A stretch of 64,000 nt of DNA from CAZPXZ01 sp965221505 (GTDB lineage Bacteria > Pseudomonadota > Alphaproteobacteria > Rhodobacterales > CAZPXZ01). The notes below the pieces were generated by a model. The model worked only from the letters and a program-made list of their open reading frames with translations, had not been told where the DNA came from and did no database searches. A program made the position numbers and the translations under genes. Location of the stretch: NCBI GenBank assembly GCA_965221505.1, contig CBDCSI010000001.1, positions 434,001-498,000 of the forward strand, given 5' to 3'. Below are positions 1 to 7,755 of the stretch, in pieces (position 1 is the first letter of the stretch; every line of letters starts with the position of its first letter).

Positions 1-1
1 C

Positions 2-625
2 CTGGCGACGGCGCGAAACGAGACGGAACGGAGCGACATGCGTCGGGCCCTCTCGGTCCTCGCGATCGTCATCCTGTGTGCGGGCCTCGTGGACAACGCC
101 CTGTTTGCGATTCTGCCGCAGTTCGTGGCGGATTCGGCGCCGGCCCTCGCGGCCGGCGGCATGACGCAGCTCGGACTCGTCGTGGCGCCGCTCTACCTGC
201 TCGGCGCCGCGTCGCAGCTGGTCAGCGGCTGGCTCTCGGACCGACTGCCGGTCAAGCCGATCTACGTCGCCTGCTGGATCATTCAGATCGGCGCGTTCGG
301 AACCCTCGTCGTTGTCGTCGGCCCCTTCGCGATTCCGGTGGCGCTGATCGGGCTTTCCTGCGCGCTCGCGGCGCTCACGCCCGAAAACCTCATGCTGGCG
401 CGATTCAGTCCGCCCGCCTGGCGGAGCACGATGTACGGGCTCAAATTCGTTCTGGCCTTCGGCGTCGGCTGGCCGGCCGTCGAGCTCGCCGGAGGGTTCT
501 ACGGGTCGCGGGGATCGTTCGACATGTTGTTCCTGGTGATCGCCGCTTGCGCCGCGGTCGCTGCGACGGCGGCCCTGGCGCTGCCGGGCCTGCCTCGCGG
601 CGCCGTGAGTCCGCGGCTCGGTTGA
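2..625 (+). CDS. MFS transporter, C-terminal part (cut by window edge)
   Basis: The frame is open from the first bases and ends at a TGA at 623-625, so the N-terminal half lies outside the window. About 208 residues are visible, with five to six hydrophobic segments separated by short charged loops. A basic loop of the form SGWLSDRLPVKP follows the second visible segment and resembles the conserved major facilitator loop (GxLxDRxxxR/K). The visible part looks like the second six-helix bundle of a 12-helix inner-membrane secondary transporter. Substrate cannot be told. An internal ATG at 38 exists, but it follows in-frame coding sequence that reaches the edge, so I do not take it as the start. 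Confidence 0.7.
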   Translation: MATARNETERSDMRRALSVLAIVILCAGLVDNALFAILPQFVADSAPALAAGGMTQLGLVVAPLYLLGAASQLVSGWLSDRLPVKPIYVACWIIQIGAFGTLVVVVGPFAIPVALIGLSCALAALTPENLMLARFSPPAWRSTMYGLKFVLAFGVGWPAVELAGGFYGSRGSFDMLFLVIAACAAVAATAALALPGLPRGAVSPRLG

Positions 626-680
626 CTTCCTCTCCGGTATCCGAGCGGACGCGCGACGACTCTGGTATGATGCCGGGGGC

Positions 681-756
<76 letters not shown>

Positions 757-848
757 TGCAGGCCGGATCCTCGGCGCGTTCGAGGGCAATGCCCGGGATG
801 GGCATCGTCGGCGGGGCCGGTCGGTTCCGGGCGCTCATGCGCGAGCGG

Positions 849-1048
849 TCAGGGCGCCCCGGTTCGGGCGGCCGTCGGCGCTCGAGCGGCTGCCGAAGCG
901 CCACGATCTCTTCCCTCCCGGTACAGCGCCGCCTCGCGCAGGAGGCTGCGGGGGCCTGCGACGCGGGCGCCGATCTCGTCGATGCGCGTGCGGAGCGCGC
1001 GGTCGGACGTGTAGACCAGGACCCGGCGCGGATCCGGCAGCGCGAGAA
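849..1048 (-). pseudogene. NYN-domain (YacP-like) nuclease, 3' fragment separated by IS insertion
   Basis: The minus-strand frame reads LVLALPDPRRVLVYTSDRAL..., then RIDEIGARVAGPRSLLRE and a basic tail, ending at a TGA at 849-851. The VYTSD and late hxGAxVxG elements are typical of the C-terminal half of YacP-like NYN (PIN-fold) nucleases. The N-terminal half lies beyond the insertion sequence at 3158-3421. Removing 1053-3153 plus one CTAG copy joins the halves in frame (268 + 200 = 468 nt, 155 residues). The gene is therefore disrupted by a single recent insertion and not otherwise decayed. Family call is by motif only; substrate is unknown. Confidence 0.75.
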
Positions 1049-1052
1049 CTAG

Positions 1053-1066
1053 CCTCGATTCCCAAC
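1053..1066 (+). repeat. IS left terminal inverted repeat
   Basis: CCTCGATTCCCAAC, an exact inverted copy of 3140-3153. CTAG lies immediately outside at 1049-1052. Confidence 0.9.
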
Positions 1067-1093
1067 TCCAGGTAATCGTGTGACACATCCACG

Positions 1094-2830
1094 CTAGTAG
1101 AAGCGGAATCGGAGTCGCTTTTCGGCGAGCCACGGGATGCGGATGTCCGTCTGCTCGTAGCCTGCTTCGAGCAAGAGGGGATTGTTCGCTCGTCGGCTGA
1201 GTGTTACGACGACGTCGTCCTTGCCGATCTGGATCTCGGCGGGTGAGTTGACGAGTTTCTCGAAGATCGTTCTGGGTTTGGCGTCCTGCATGCCGTTCTT
1301 CATTCGGTTGCCGAAGATCCGATAGAGGGTGTTGGCGAAGACGGTGATCTGCAGGTCGAAGTGCACCTTGAGGGGAACGACGGCCGAGAGCGCGTCCATG
1401 TGAAAGAAGTCGACGGCGTCGGCGATGGTGTTTTCGATGACCATTCGCCGTGCGTATCGGTCGACGAGGGCGGTTGCGGAGACGCGCTTCTGGTTGGTGA
1501 CGAGGATGGTGGGTTTCTCGTGGCCGAGGTCGGCGACGGCGATCTGTCGGAGTCCGGCGGGGTAGTCCTTGAGTTCGACGGTTTTCTCGAGGATCCGGGG
1601 GTTTCGATAGATCCGGCCGACGTTGTTCAGGGTGATGCGTCGCCAGTGCTGCGCGGGCGCGCCGAGCTCGTCGAGCATCTTGCGGCTCCTGCGGCGAAGG
1701 GTGAGGAAGGCGACGCCCATTTCGTCGAGCCTGGCGAGGTTGGCGTAGGTGGTCAGACGGCTGTCGAAGACGAGCTCGCGCGGCAGCGTTCCGGTGCGCT
1801 GCCGCCAGGCTTCGGCGAAGCGGAGGATTTCGTCGTTCTGGTCTTCCTTCCGCAGTCGCGCGTTGCAGTAGACGAAGATGCGCGCGTCGGCGTCGCGAGC
1901 GAGGAAGGCGAGCACGCCGCGCTGTCGGCGGCTGCGGCGGGAGACGTAGTGGCGCTGGCTGAGCGCGTCGTCGCCGTGATAGGGGATGGTATGGAAGTCT
2001 AGGTCGAAGGAGTCCCCGCCGCCGATGTCGACGCCGAGGCTTCGCGCGGCGTGATGCCATGCGTCCATCGTCGCGGGCGTGACGCGCGGATCGGCCCGGC
2101 AGGAGTACTCGGACAGGGTCGAGCGCTTGGGGATCGCGTTCAGGCCGGCGAACAGGGCGATGCCCTCGTCGAGCGCGTCGGGCATGATCCGGTACGGGCG
2201 CCCGATCCCCCAGAGCTTGAGCGCGAGGAGGGATCGAACGGCGCAATCGGCCGGAATGCGGCTGCTGCCGGGCAGGCCGGCCTGCTCGACGATGCGGTCC
2301 AGGTCGCAGCGCACGAGGTCGGGGACGAACAGGAACAACCCGCCGAAGCGGGTGCGGATGCGGCGTGGGGCGAAGCTGAGCGCCCGCCGATCCGCGACCG
2401 GCGCCGGTTCAGGCTTGGTCCTGGCCCGCTGCTCGCGCGTTCTTCTCCACAGCTTCCCGATGCCGGCTTCCTTGAGCATGCGGTCCACGGCGGAGACGCT
2501 GGTGGGCATGTTCTCTTGCGCGAGGGTTTCGCTGATCTCCGCGACCGAGAGATTCCGTTTCTTGCGAAGCTCCACGGCGCGTCGTCGCCTGTCGGCCCGG
2601 CCCGGCAGGGCGGCCTCCGGCTTTCGTCCCGGCTTGGGCTCCTCGAAAAAAGGGCGGTCGGGGTTCTTCCGGAAGGCGGTGCAGAGATTGCGGAAGGTGC
2701 CCGGCGCGTATCCGAAGCGGCCCGCGACCTCGCCGACGGGCAACCCCTCGACGAAGTGAGCGCGCAGCGCCTCGTACTGCCGATGCGTCGCGTTGGTCGG
2801 CTGAAGGAAACGGTTGGCGAGCGAACTCAT
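1094..2830 (-). CDS. DDE transposase of the insertion sequence
   Basis: This 578-residue protein has an N-terminal helix-turn-helix-like region (about 15-60: HFVEGLPVGEVAGRFGYAPG), a basic linker, and a C-terminal RNase-H-like DDE domain. Candidate catalytic acidic residues are in SFDLDFHTIPYHG, in ELVFDSRLTTYANL, and in YARRMVIENTI, the last matching the IS4-type Y-(2)-R-(3)-E signature. It is longer than most IS4-type transposases (400-480 aa) because of the DNA-binding N-terminus. The frame is intact and the ends and target duplication are undamaged, so the element may still be mobile. It is probably transcribed from the non-coding right part of the IS. Confidence 0.88.
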   Translation of the reverse strand: MSSLANRFLQPTNATHRQYEALRAHFVEGLPVGEVAGRFGYAPGTFRNLCTAFRKNPDRPFFEEPKPGRKPEAALPGRADRRRRAVELRKKRNLSVAEISETLAQENMPTSVSAVDRMLKEAGIGKLWRRTREQRARTKPEPAPVADRRALSFAPRRIRTRFGGLFLFVPDLVRCDLDRIVEQAGLPGSSRIPADCAVRSLLALKLWGIGRPYRIMPDALDEGIALFAGLNAIPKRSTLSEYSCRADPRVTPATMDAWHHAARSLGVDIGGGDSFDLDFHTIPYHGDDALSQRHYVSRRSRRQRGVLAFLARDADARIFVYCNARLRKEDQNDEILRFAEAWRQRTGTLPRELVFDSRLTTYANLARLDEMGVAFLTLRRRSRKMLDELGAPAQHWRRITLNNVGRIYRNPRILEKTVELKDYPAGLRQIAVADLGHEKPTILVTNQKRVSATALVDRYARRMVIENTIADAVDFFHMDALSAVVPLKVHFDLQITVFANTLYRIFGNRMKNGMQDAKPRTIFEKLVNSPAEIQIGKDDVVVTLSRRANNPLLLEAGYEQTDIRIPWLAEKRLRFRFY

Positions 2831-3139
2831 GTGAAAGCCTCCGATTAGATAACTATTGCCACTGTATCATATGAATCGCGTCGCTGCAACCTCTGGTAGC
2901 TGTGCCCGGCTCAGGCGGTACATCTGCCGCGTAACTCACTATGTAGTAGCCCAAGTCGATTCTCGGTGGCTTGGGTCGGTAGCCGTCCGCGCTAGTGGCG
3001 TCTTGGTCGACGAATCGCGACAGGGTGTGGCATACGGTTTCTAATAATGGCGTAGGATATGACACCTCGGCGAATTCAAGTGCAATGCAGCAGGCAGGCG
3101 CTTACCCTCGCCGCCCAGCGTGTAAGATCATTTTCATCT
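2831..3139. other. Non-coding right part of the IS
   Basis: About 310 bp between the transposase start and the right inverted repeat. Short open frames here have no recognisable composition or motif. It presumably holds the transposase promoter, but I cannot pick out convincing -35/-10 boxes. Confidence 0.5.
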
Positions 3140-3153
3140 GTTGGGAATCGAGG
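3140..3153 (-). repeat. IS right terminal inverted repeat
   Basis: GTTGGGAATCGAGG, the exact inverted copy of 1053-1066. CTAG lies immediately outside at 3154-3157. Confidence 0.9.
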
Positions 3154-3157
3154 CTAG

Positions 3158-3421
3158 GGAGACGATGCGTTCGTCGGCCGCGTTGCGGCGCCGGTCGGGC
3201 GTGTGCTCCACGAGAAGATGCGGAGAGGTCGACGGGCCGTCGGCGGGCGGAGGGCCGTCGAAGACGACGGTCCAGGACGCGGGGTCGTCGCGGGCGAGAG
3301 GCTCAAGTTCGGCGACGAGGCGGCGCATCGCCGCCGGGCGGTCTCGCCACCATCCGTCGGGGCGGGTGCCGAGGGCGTTGTTTCCGTCGACGAGGACATG
3401 GGCGGGAGGGGGCTGCGTCAC
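3158..3421 (-). pseudogene. NYN-domain (YacP-like) nuclease, 5' fragment separated by IS insertion
   Basis: Reading starts at a GTG (3421-3419) and gives VTQPPPAHVLVDGNNALG, then a region with SWTVVFDGPP, and finally ADERIV at the IS junction. VLVDGNNxxG is the signature first acidic strand of NYN/YacP nucleases. TVVFDG and NAADERIV supply the second strand and the D-E pair of the PIN-like active site. The remainder is at 849-1048. The intact gene would encode 155 residues, close to the usual size of this small family. There is no good ATG nearby, so GTG is the likeliest start. Confidence 0.75.
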
Positions 3422-3565
3422 GACGGTTCCGCTTCGGGCAGTGCTGGACGAAAGGGAGGTCCGCCGGGCTGCGACGGCCCCGGATCGCCGCCTGGTTCGC
3501 TTCCCAGCCGACTTGTACCATATGCGGAACAGGATCGTCTCCACGGCGCGAAACGGGGGCAGTCC

Positions 3566-3811
3566 ATGGCGAGCGTTACCGTTCGCAATCTCGACGACGA
3601 GGTGTGGACGCGACTTCGCGCGCGTGCCGCCGAACACGATCGCTCGATGGAGGAAGAGGTTCGCTTCATCCTGCGCGAGGCCGTGAGAGGCGGGAAGGCG
3701 CACCCCAGGAATCTGGCAGAGTTCACGCGCGAACGCTTCGGGCCGCTCGGCGGCGTCGATCTCGAACTTCCGCCCCGCGGTCCGATGCGTGAACCGCCGG
3801 ACTTCTCTTGA
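3566..3811 (+). CDS. FitA-like ribbon-helix-helix antitoxin
   Basis: This 81-residue protein begins MASVTVRNLDDEVWTRLRAR and continues with an AAEHDRSMEEEVRFIL helix. That is the ribbon-helix-helix fold of FitA/VapB-type antitoxins, with the strand at 3-8 and helices to about 45. A proline-rich C-terminal tail, of the kind that binds the toxin groove, follows. Such proteins neutralise a PIN-domain ribonuclease and repress their own operon as a complex. Its expected partner follows directly but is broken (3812-4230). The antitoxin is intact and may persist as an orphan repressor. Confidence 0.85.
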   Translation: MASVTVRNLDDEVWTRLRARAAEHDRSMEEEVRFILREAVRGGKAHPRNLAEFTRERFGPLGGVDLELPPRGPMREPPDFS

Positions 3812-4230
3812 GGCGTCTCCGGTCAGGAGACGAACGTGGCCTCCGAGCCGGTCTGCCGTCGCAAACTGCCGTCGAGGCGAGGGTCGTGGAGCGCAATTCG
3901 GACGAGCTCTATCTGACCGGGATCGAAGAGGCTGAGCTTCGCCGCGGCGTTGCGGACTCACCGGTCGGCAGACGGCGCAGGATGCCGTAGGCTTCCTTGA
4001 GACGACGGCTCGAACGGGGCTTCGCGGAGCGGGCCCTTCCGTTCGACCATGCCGCTGCAATGGACTCTGCCGACGTGGCGGCAAGTCGTCGCCGGCTACG
4101 CCGACCCGTCGGCGAAGCCGACTTCGGCTTCGCTGGATGCCGCCGGCCCCCGCGACAGTCTCCGGCTCGGCAACCGGGAAATCCGAACTCGGCGCCTCGC
4201 GCCCGGCCGCTTCTGCCGGGCGGGTCGGCC
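3812..4230 (+). pseudogene. FitB-like PIN-domain toxin, degraded
   Basis: Pieces of a FitB-type toxin are spread over different frames. ETNVASEP (from 3827, frame 2) corresponds to the N-terminal LDTNVxSE motif, but with Glu at the first catalytic Asp. ELYLTGIEEAELRRG and SPVGRRR (about 3906-3978, frame 1) match the central helix region. An in-frame TAG at 3988-3990 interrupts it. The same frame resumes with LERGFAERALPFDHAAA and a later EAD-type segment to about 4130. The final strand appears only after another shift. At least two frameshifts plus one stop mean no functional toxin can be made. End point is approximate. Confidence 0.72.
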
Positions 4231-4466
4231 CGCCATGCGCATCCTTCGGACGCCGGACCGGATGCGAGACATGCCGACCCGGCCCGGCGAGAGCCGGCGC
4301 GTGCATGCCGTCTCATGCCGCATGCTCGCCGACCCCCGGTACGGACGCACGATACGGTATTCCGACGAGATTGACCGGTCTGTCGAAAAACGGTACGGTT
4401 GCCAATCAGAAACGACAAGGTCCGACCTGAAGGGACCGACCGGAAGGCGAGGAAGGATCGTGCGCC

Positions 4467-5270
4467 ATGCACCAATGGCAGCCGCTATTGTCGATGCGCG
4501 GAATCTCGAAATCCTTCGGGGGATTGCGCGCGGTATCGGACGTCGATCTGGATCTCTATCCGGGTGAAATCCTCGCCATCGTGGGCGATAACGGCGCCGG
4601 AAAGTCGACGCTGATCAAGATTCTGACCGGCGTCTATCGAGCGGACGGCGGCGAGATCCTGGTCGACGGAGAGCGGCGCGAGATCGCCAATCGGCGGGAC
4701 TCCATGAATTCCGGGATCAACGCCCTCTATCAGAGCCTGGCGCTGGTCGACCAGCTGCCCGCGCCCGCCAACGTGTTTCTGGGCAACGAGCGGGTCAAGC
4801 GCATACTCGGCGTGCCGTTTCTCGACATCCGTCGGATGCGCGAGGAAGCGGCCCGGATCCTTCTGGACAACACCGGCATCCAGCTCGAGGACTACGAGAC
4901 TCCCACGCATCACCTCTCCGGCGGGCAACGCCAGGCGGTCGCCATCGCCAGGGCGGTGCTGGCGGCGGACCTCCGGGTTCTGGTGATGGACGAGCCGACG
5001 GCGGCGCTCGGTCCCGAGGAGACGCGCAACACGCTGGAGTTGATCGGCGCCGTCCGGGACCGGGGCATATCGGTCATCGTCATCAGCCACAATCTCGAAC
5101 ACGTGTTCGCGGTTGCGGATCGCGTGATGGTGATGCGGGGCGGCTACAAGGTAGGCGAGGTCGAAACTTCGACTTCGAGCGGGCCGGAGGTGCTGGGAAT
5201 GATCGTCGGGTCCACCGGCGCCGATTCGGCTTCCGCGAAACCCGCGACCGTCGGAGCGGCCGGCGCATGA
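4467..5270 (+). CDS. Sugar-type ABC importer, ATP-binding protein
   Basis: A 267-residue ATPase with Walker A GDNGAGKST (40-48), signature LSGGQRQ (about 152), Walker B LVMDEPTAALG and a switch His in VIVISHNLEHV. It resembles one half of RbsA. Single-domain versions (FrcA type) exist, so the length is normal for that branch. It would power uptake with the permease, whose ATG overlaps its TGA (ATGA at 5267-5270), and the binding protein at 6340. Pentose or other monosaccharide is the family expectation; the sequence does not fix the substrate. The operon starts here, after about 240 bp without a gene. Confidence 0.9.
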   Translation: MHQWQPLLSMRGISKSFGGLRAVSDVDLDLYPGEILAIVGDNGAGKSTLIKILTGVYRADGGEILVDGERREIANRRDSMNSGINALYQSLALVDQLPAPANVFLGNERVKRILGVPFLDIRRMREEAARILLDNTGIQLEDYETPTHHLSGGQRQAVAIARAVLAADLRVLVMDEPTAALGPEETRNTLELIGAVRDRGISVIVISHNLEHVFAVADRVMVMRGGYKVGEVETSTSSGPEVLGMIVGSTGADSASAKPATVGAAGA

Positions 5271-6286
5271 GCGAGCGCGCGTCGTATCCTGCGGCGGCGA
5301 CGCAGCCCCGGAGCGTGCGGCTGTCGGCGCCCCGGCGCTACATCAACATCCTCGGGCCGATGGTCATGATCCTGGCGCTCTGCGCGATCATGGTGTTCGC
5401 CGAGCCGCGCTTCTACACCCTCACCAACGTGATGATCATCCTGCACGACGCGGCGATCTACATGGTTCTGGGCATGGCGATGACGCTGGTCATCACCGGC
5501 CGCGGCATCGACCTGTCGATCGGCGCGGTGGCGACCCTTTCCGCGATCGTGATGGCGCTCCTGATCAAGGACTACGGCGTAAACGTATGGCTCGCGATGG
5601 CGGTGGCCGTCCTGATCGGACTCGCGTGCGGCCTCGTCAACAGCCTGATCATTACGCAGCTGAAGGTGCCGGACCTGCTGGCGACGCTGGCCATGGACCA
5701 GGTCTATCGGGGAATCACACTGGTGCTCGCGGCCGGCGTCGTGCTGGCGCGGTTTCCCGAGCCGATCCCGTTCATCGGAAGGGGACGGATTCTCGGGGGC
5801 GTTCCGGTCTCGACCGTCGTCGGTCTGATCGCGCTCGCGGTCGGCGTCGTCCTGTTCCGCTATACGCATCTCGGACGGTATTCCGCCGCCATCGGCGGCA
5901 ATCGGGAGGCGGCGCTGCTCGCCGGGGTGAACGTCTCCCGCCACAAGATCTTCCAATACGTTCTCATGGGCGGCGCGGCCGCGCTCGCCGGGATTCTGTT
6001 GACCGGGCGGCTGAACGCCATTCAGGCCACCGCGGGGCAGGGGCTTGCGCTGCACACCATCGCAGCGGTGGTCGTGGGCGGCACCAGCCTGTTCGGCGGC
6101 CGCGGAACGATGCTGGGAACGCTGGTCGGCGTGCTTCTCCTGGCGATGGTGACCAACGCCCTGGTGATCCTGCGATTCCAGTTCTTCTGGCAGTTGGTCG
6201 CCGCAGGCCTCGTGATCATCGCGTCCATCGGGTTCTACAGCTACCTGCACCGGTCCGGCGACGAGGACGGAAAGGAAGACACGTAG
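5267..6286 (+). CDS. Sugar-type ABC importer, permease
   Basis: A 339-residue inner-membrane protein with about eight to ten hydrophobic segments and the RbsC/BPD_transp_2 pattern. GMAMTLVITGRGIDLSIGAV lies near residue 80, and the cytoplasmic coupling loop GGNREAALLAGVNVSRHK near 210. It is translationally coupled to the ATPase by a 4-bp overlap. The start at 5267 gives a short soluble N-terminus before the first helix, as usual for the family. It forms the membrane channel, probably as a homodimer. Confidence 0.9.
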   Translation: MSERASYPAAATQPRSVRLSAPRRYINILGPMVMILALCAIMVFAEPRFYTLTNVMIILHDAAIYMVLGMAMTLVITGRGIDLSIGAVATLSAIVMALLIKDYGVNVWLAMAVAVLIGLACGLVNSLIITQLKVPDLLATLAMDQVYRGITLVLAAGVVLARFPEPIPFIGRGRILGGVPVSTVVGLIALAVGVVLFRYTHLGRYSAAIGGNREAALLAGVNVSRHKIFQYVLMGGAAALAGILLTGRLNAIQATAGQGLALHTIAAVVVGGTSLFGGRGTMLGTLVGVLLLAMVTNALVILRFQFFWQLVAAGLVIIASIGFYSYLHRSGDEDGKEDT

Positions 6287-6339
6287 GACTCACAGGCAGA
6301 CCGCTCGACGAAAACCAACTTCAGGAAGGAGGAAGTTCG

Positions 6340-7500
6340 ATGAACCAGGAACTCCGGTCAGGCACGGCAGTATTGCGCGGCGCGCTCCTAGCCGGCGCGA
6401 TGGCGCTGGCGACGAGCGCGGGCGCGCTGGCGCAGCAGCTGCCGCTGATGCCGATGGCCGACGACGACGAAAGGGACTTCTGGTGGTACTACCAGGTCCA
6501 GGAAGAGGCTCCGCTCCAGGCGTTGCAGGACGTGGTCGGCGCGCCGGCGGCCAAGGTGGCGAATCCGCCCGCCGAACCGGTGAAGATCGCGGTGATCTAT
6601 CCGAGCCTGGACGTTTCCGACGCCTGGCTCCGGTCGTATCTGGCGATGGAAGCGCGACTGAACGAGCTCGGCATTCCCTTCGAGGCGCTGCAGCTCGCGT
6701 CGGGCATGGGCGACCATCAACTGCAGACCACCTACACGGATCAGGTGCTTCAGGAAGACTTCGACTACATCGTCTTCGGCCCCACGGAATTGCAGATCCA
6801 GGCCGAAAACATCCAGGCGTTGATGGATGGCGGCCAGAAGGTCATCATCCTGAACTACGACAGCGTGCTCAAGCAATTCGGCGACAACCAGCCGATGATG
6901 TATACGAGCTTCTCGCATTTCGCGGGCTCGCAGATCATGTGCGACTGGGTGATCAACACGCTCGGAACCGAAGGCGTCTACGCGATGAACCGCGGCGTGG
7001 TCGGCATCATCGACGACCAGCGCTCCGGCGGATTTGCGGACTGCCTCGCCGAGAACTCGAACTGGGAGTTGGCCTACGAGCACTACGGCGACTTCCTGCG
7101 CGAGGGCGGCACCACGGGCACGCAGCAGATCATCTCCGCCTATCCGGAAGTGACGCTGATTCACAACGCCAACACGGCGATGGCAATGGGATCGTTGTCG
7201 GCGGTGCAGGCGATGGACGCTCAGGATCGGGTAATGGTCACGGCCTGGGGCGGCACCGGGGAGGAACTCGAAGCGCTGCTTCTGGGAGAACTCCGGGCGA
7301 CTCCCATGCGGATGTCCGACGACATCGGCGTGTCGATGGCCGAGGCGATCCGGTACGACCTCGAAGGCCGCGCGGACGAACTGCCGCTGGTGTTCGTCGG
7401 CCGTATCACGATCGCGACCGGCGACATGCCGGCGGAGCAGATCCACGCCATGCGCGAGGAAGCCTTCCGCTACACCGGCGTCGCGCTCCTGGAGCGCTGA
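6340..7500 (+). CDS. Sugar-type ABC importer, periplasmic substrate-binding protein
   Basis: A 386-residue protein preceded by a strong ribosome binding site, AGGAAGGAGGAA at 6323-6334, which decides the ATG at 6340. The N-terminus is a Sec signal peptide (hydrophobic stretch GALLAGAMALATSAGALAQ, cleavage likely after ALA). Mature sequence from about 80 (VKIAVIYPSLDVSDAWLRSY) shows the alternating strands of the Peripla_BP_4/RbsB fold. The insert between signal peptide and first strand (MADDDERDFWWYYQVQEEA) is unusually long and aromatic. It is the last gene of the operon and has the best ribosome site, as expected for the most abundant component. Confidence 0.88.
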   Translation: MNQELRSGTAVLRGALLAGAMALATSAGALAQQLPLMPMADDDERDFWWYYQVQEEAPLQALQDVVGAPAAKVANPPAEPVKIAVIYPSLDVSDAWLRSYLAMEARLNELGIPFEALQLASGMGDHQLQTTYTDQVLQEDFDYIVFGPTELQIQAENIQALMDGGQKVIILNYDSVLKQFGDNQPMMYTSFSHFAGSQIMCDWVINTLGTEGVYAMNRGVVGIIDDQRSGGFADCLAENSNWELAYEHYGDFLREGGTTGTQQIISAYPEVTLIHNANTAMAMGSLSAVQAMDAQDRVMVTAWGGTGEELEALLLGELRATPMRMSDDIGVSMAEAIRYDLEGRADELPLVFVGRITIATGDMPAEQIHAMREEAFRYTGVALLER

Positions 7501-7525
7501 ACCGGCCCTGATAAACCCTGGCGGG

Positions 7526-7543
7526 CCGGGCGCTTGTGCCCGG
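7526..7543 (+). terminator. Possible terminator hairpin after the sugar ABC operon
   Basis: CCGGGC (7526-7531) pairs with GCCCGG (7538-7543) around a 6-nt loop, 25 bp after the operon's last stop codon. No T-run follows, so intrinsic activity would be weak. Confidence 0.4.
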
Positions 7544-7755
7544 TCCGCCTGCTCCCGAAGTCGGCGCTCCACGTCCGGTCCCGGAGGAGGCAGGGGTACG
7601 AGCGTTCGGCTCGGAGCGGAGCGCGTCGTGTCGTGACGCCATGCATCTCCGTCGTCGTCGTGGCGCAACGACCGAGTGATCGGTACGGACCGTACGGAGA
7701 TTCCGATCGATGGCGCTCCCGACCGACGAACGCGCAGGTCGGCTGCCGCAGGCCG

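Larger units (their letters stand above)
1053..3153 (-). mobile_element. Complete insertion sequence (IS4-superfamily-like), about 2.1 kb
   Basis: The element is bounded by perfect 14-bp terminal inverted repeats, CCTCGATTCCCAAC at 1053-1066 and its complement at 3140-3153. It is flanked by the 4-bp palindrome CTAG at 1049-1052 and 3154-3157, read as the target duplication. It carries one transposase gene on the minus strand and about 320 bp of non-coding DNA between the transposase start and the right end. It sits inside an NYN-domain gene. The exact IS family is not assigned. The transposase has a Y-(2)-R-(3)-E signature typical of IS4-related elements, but the final K of that signature is absent. 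Confidence 0.9.

Noticed and set aside
849..2246. A long frame crossing the IS left end, suggesting a transposase-NYN fusion
   Set aside because: Inside the IS it is out of frame with the transposase; only the last 66 codons, outside the IS, are real.
2853..3065. A 70-codon minus-strand frame inside the IS, possibly an accessory gene
   Set aside because: No ribosome site and no conserved sequence; it lies in the probable transposase promoter region.
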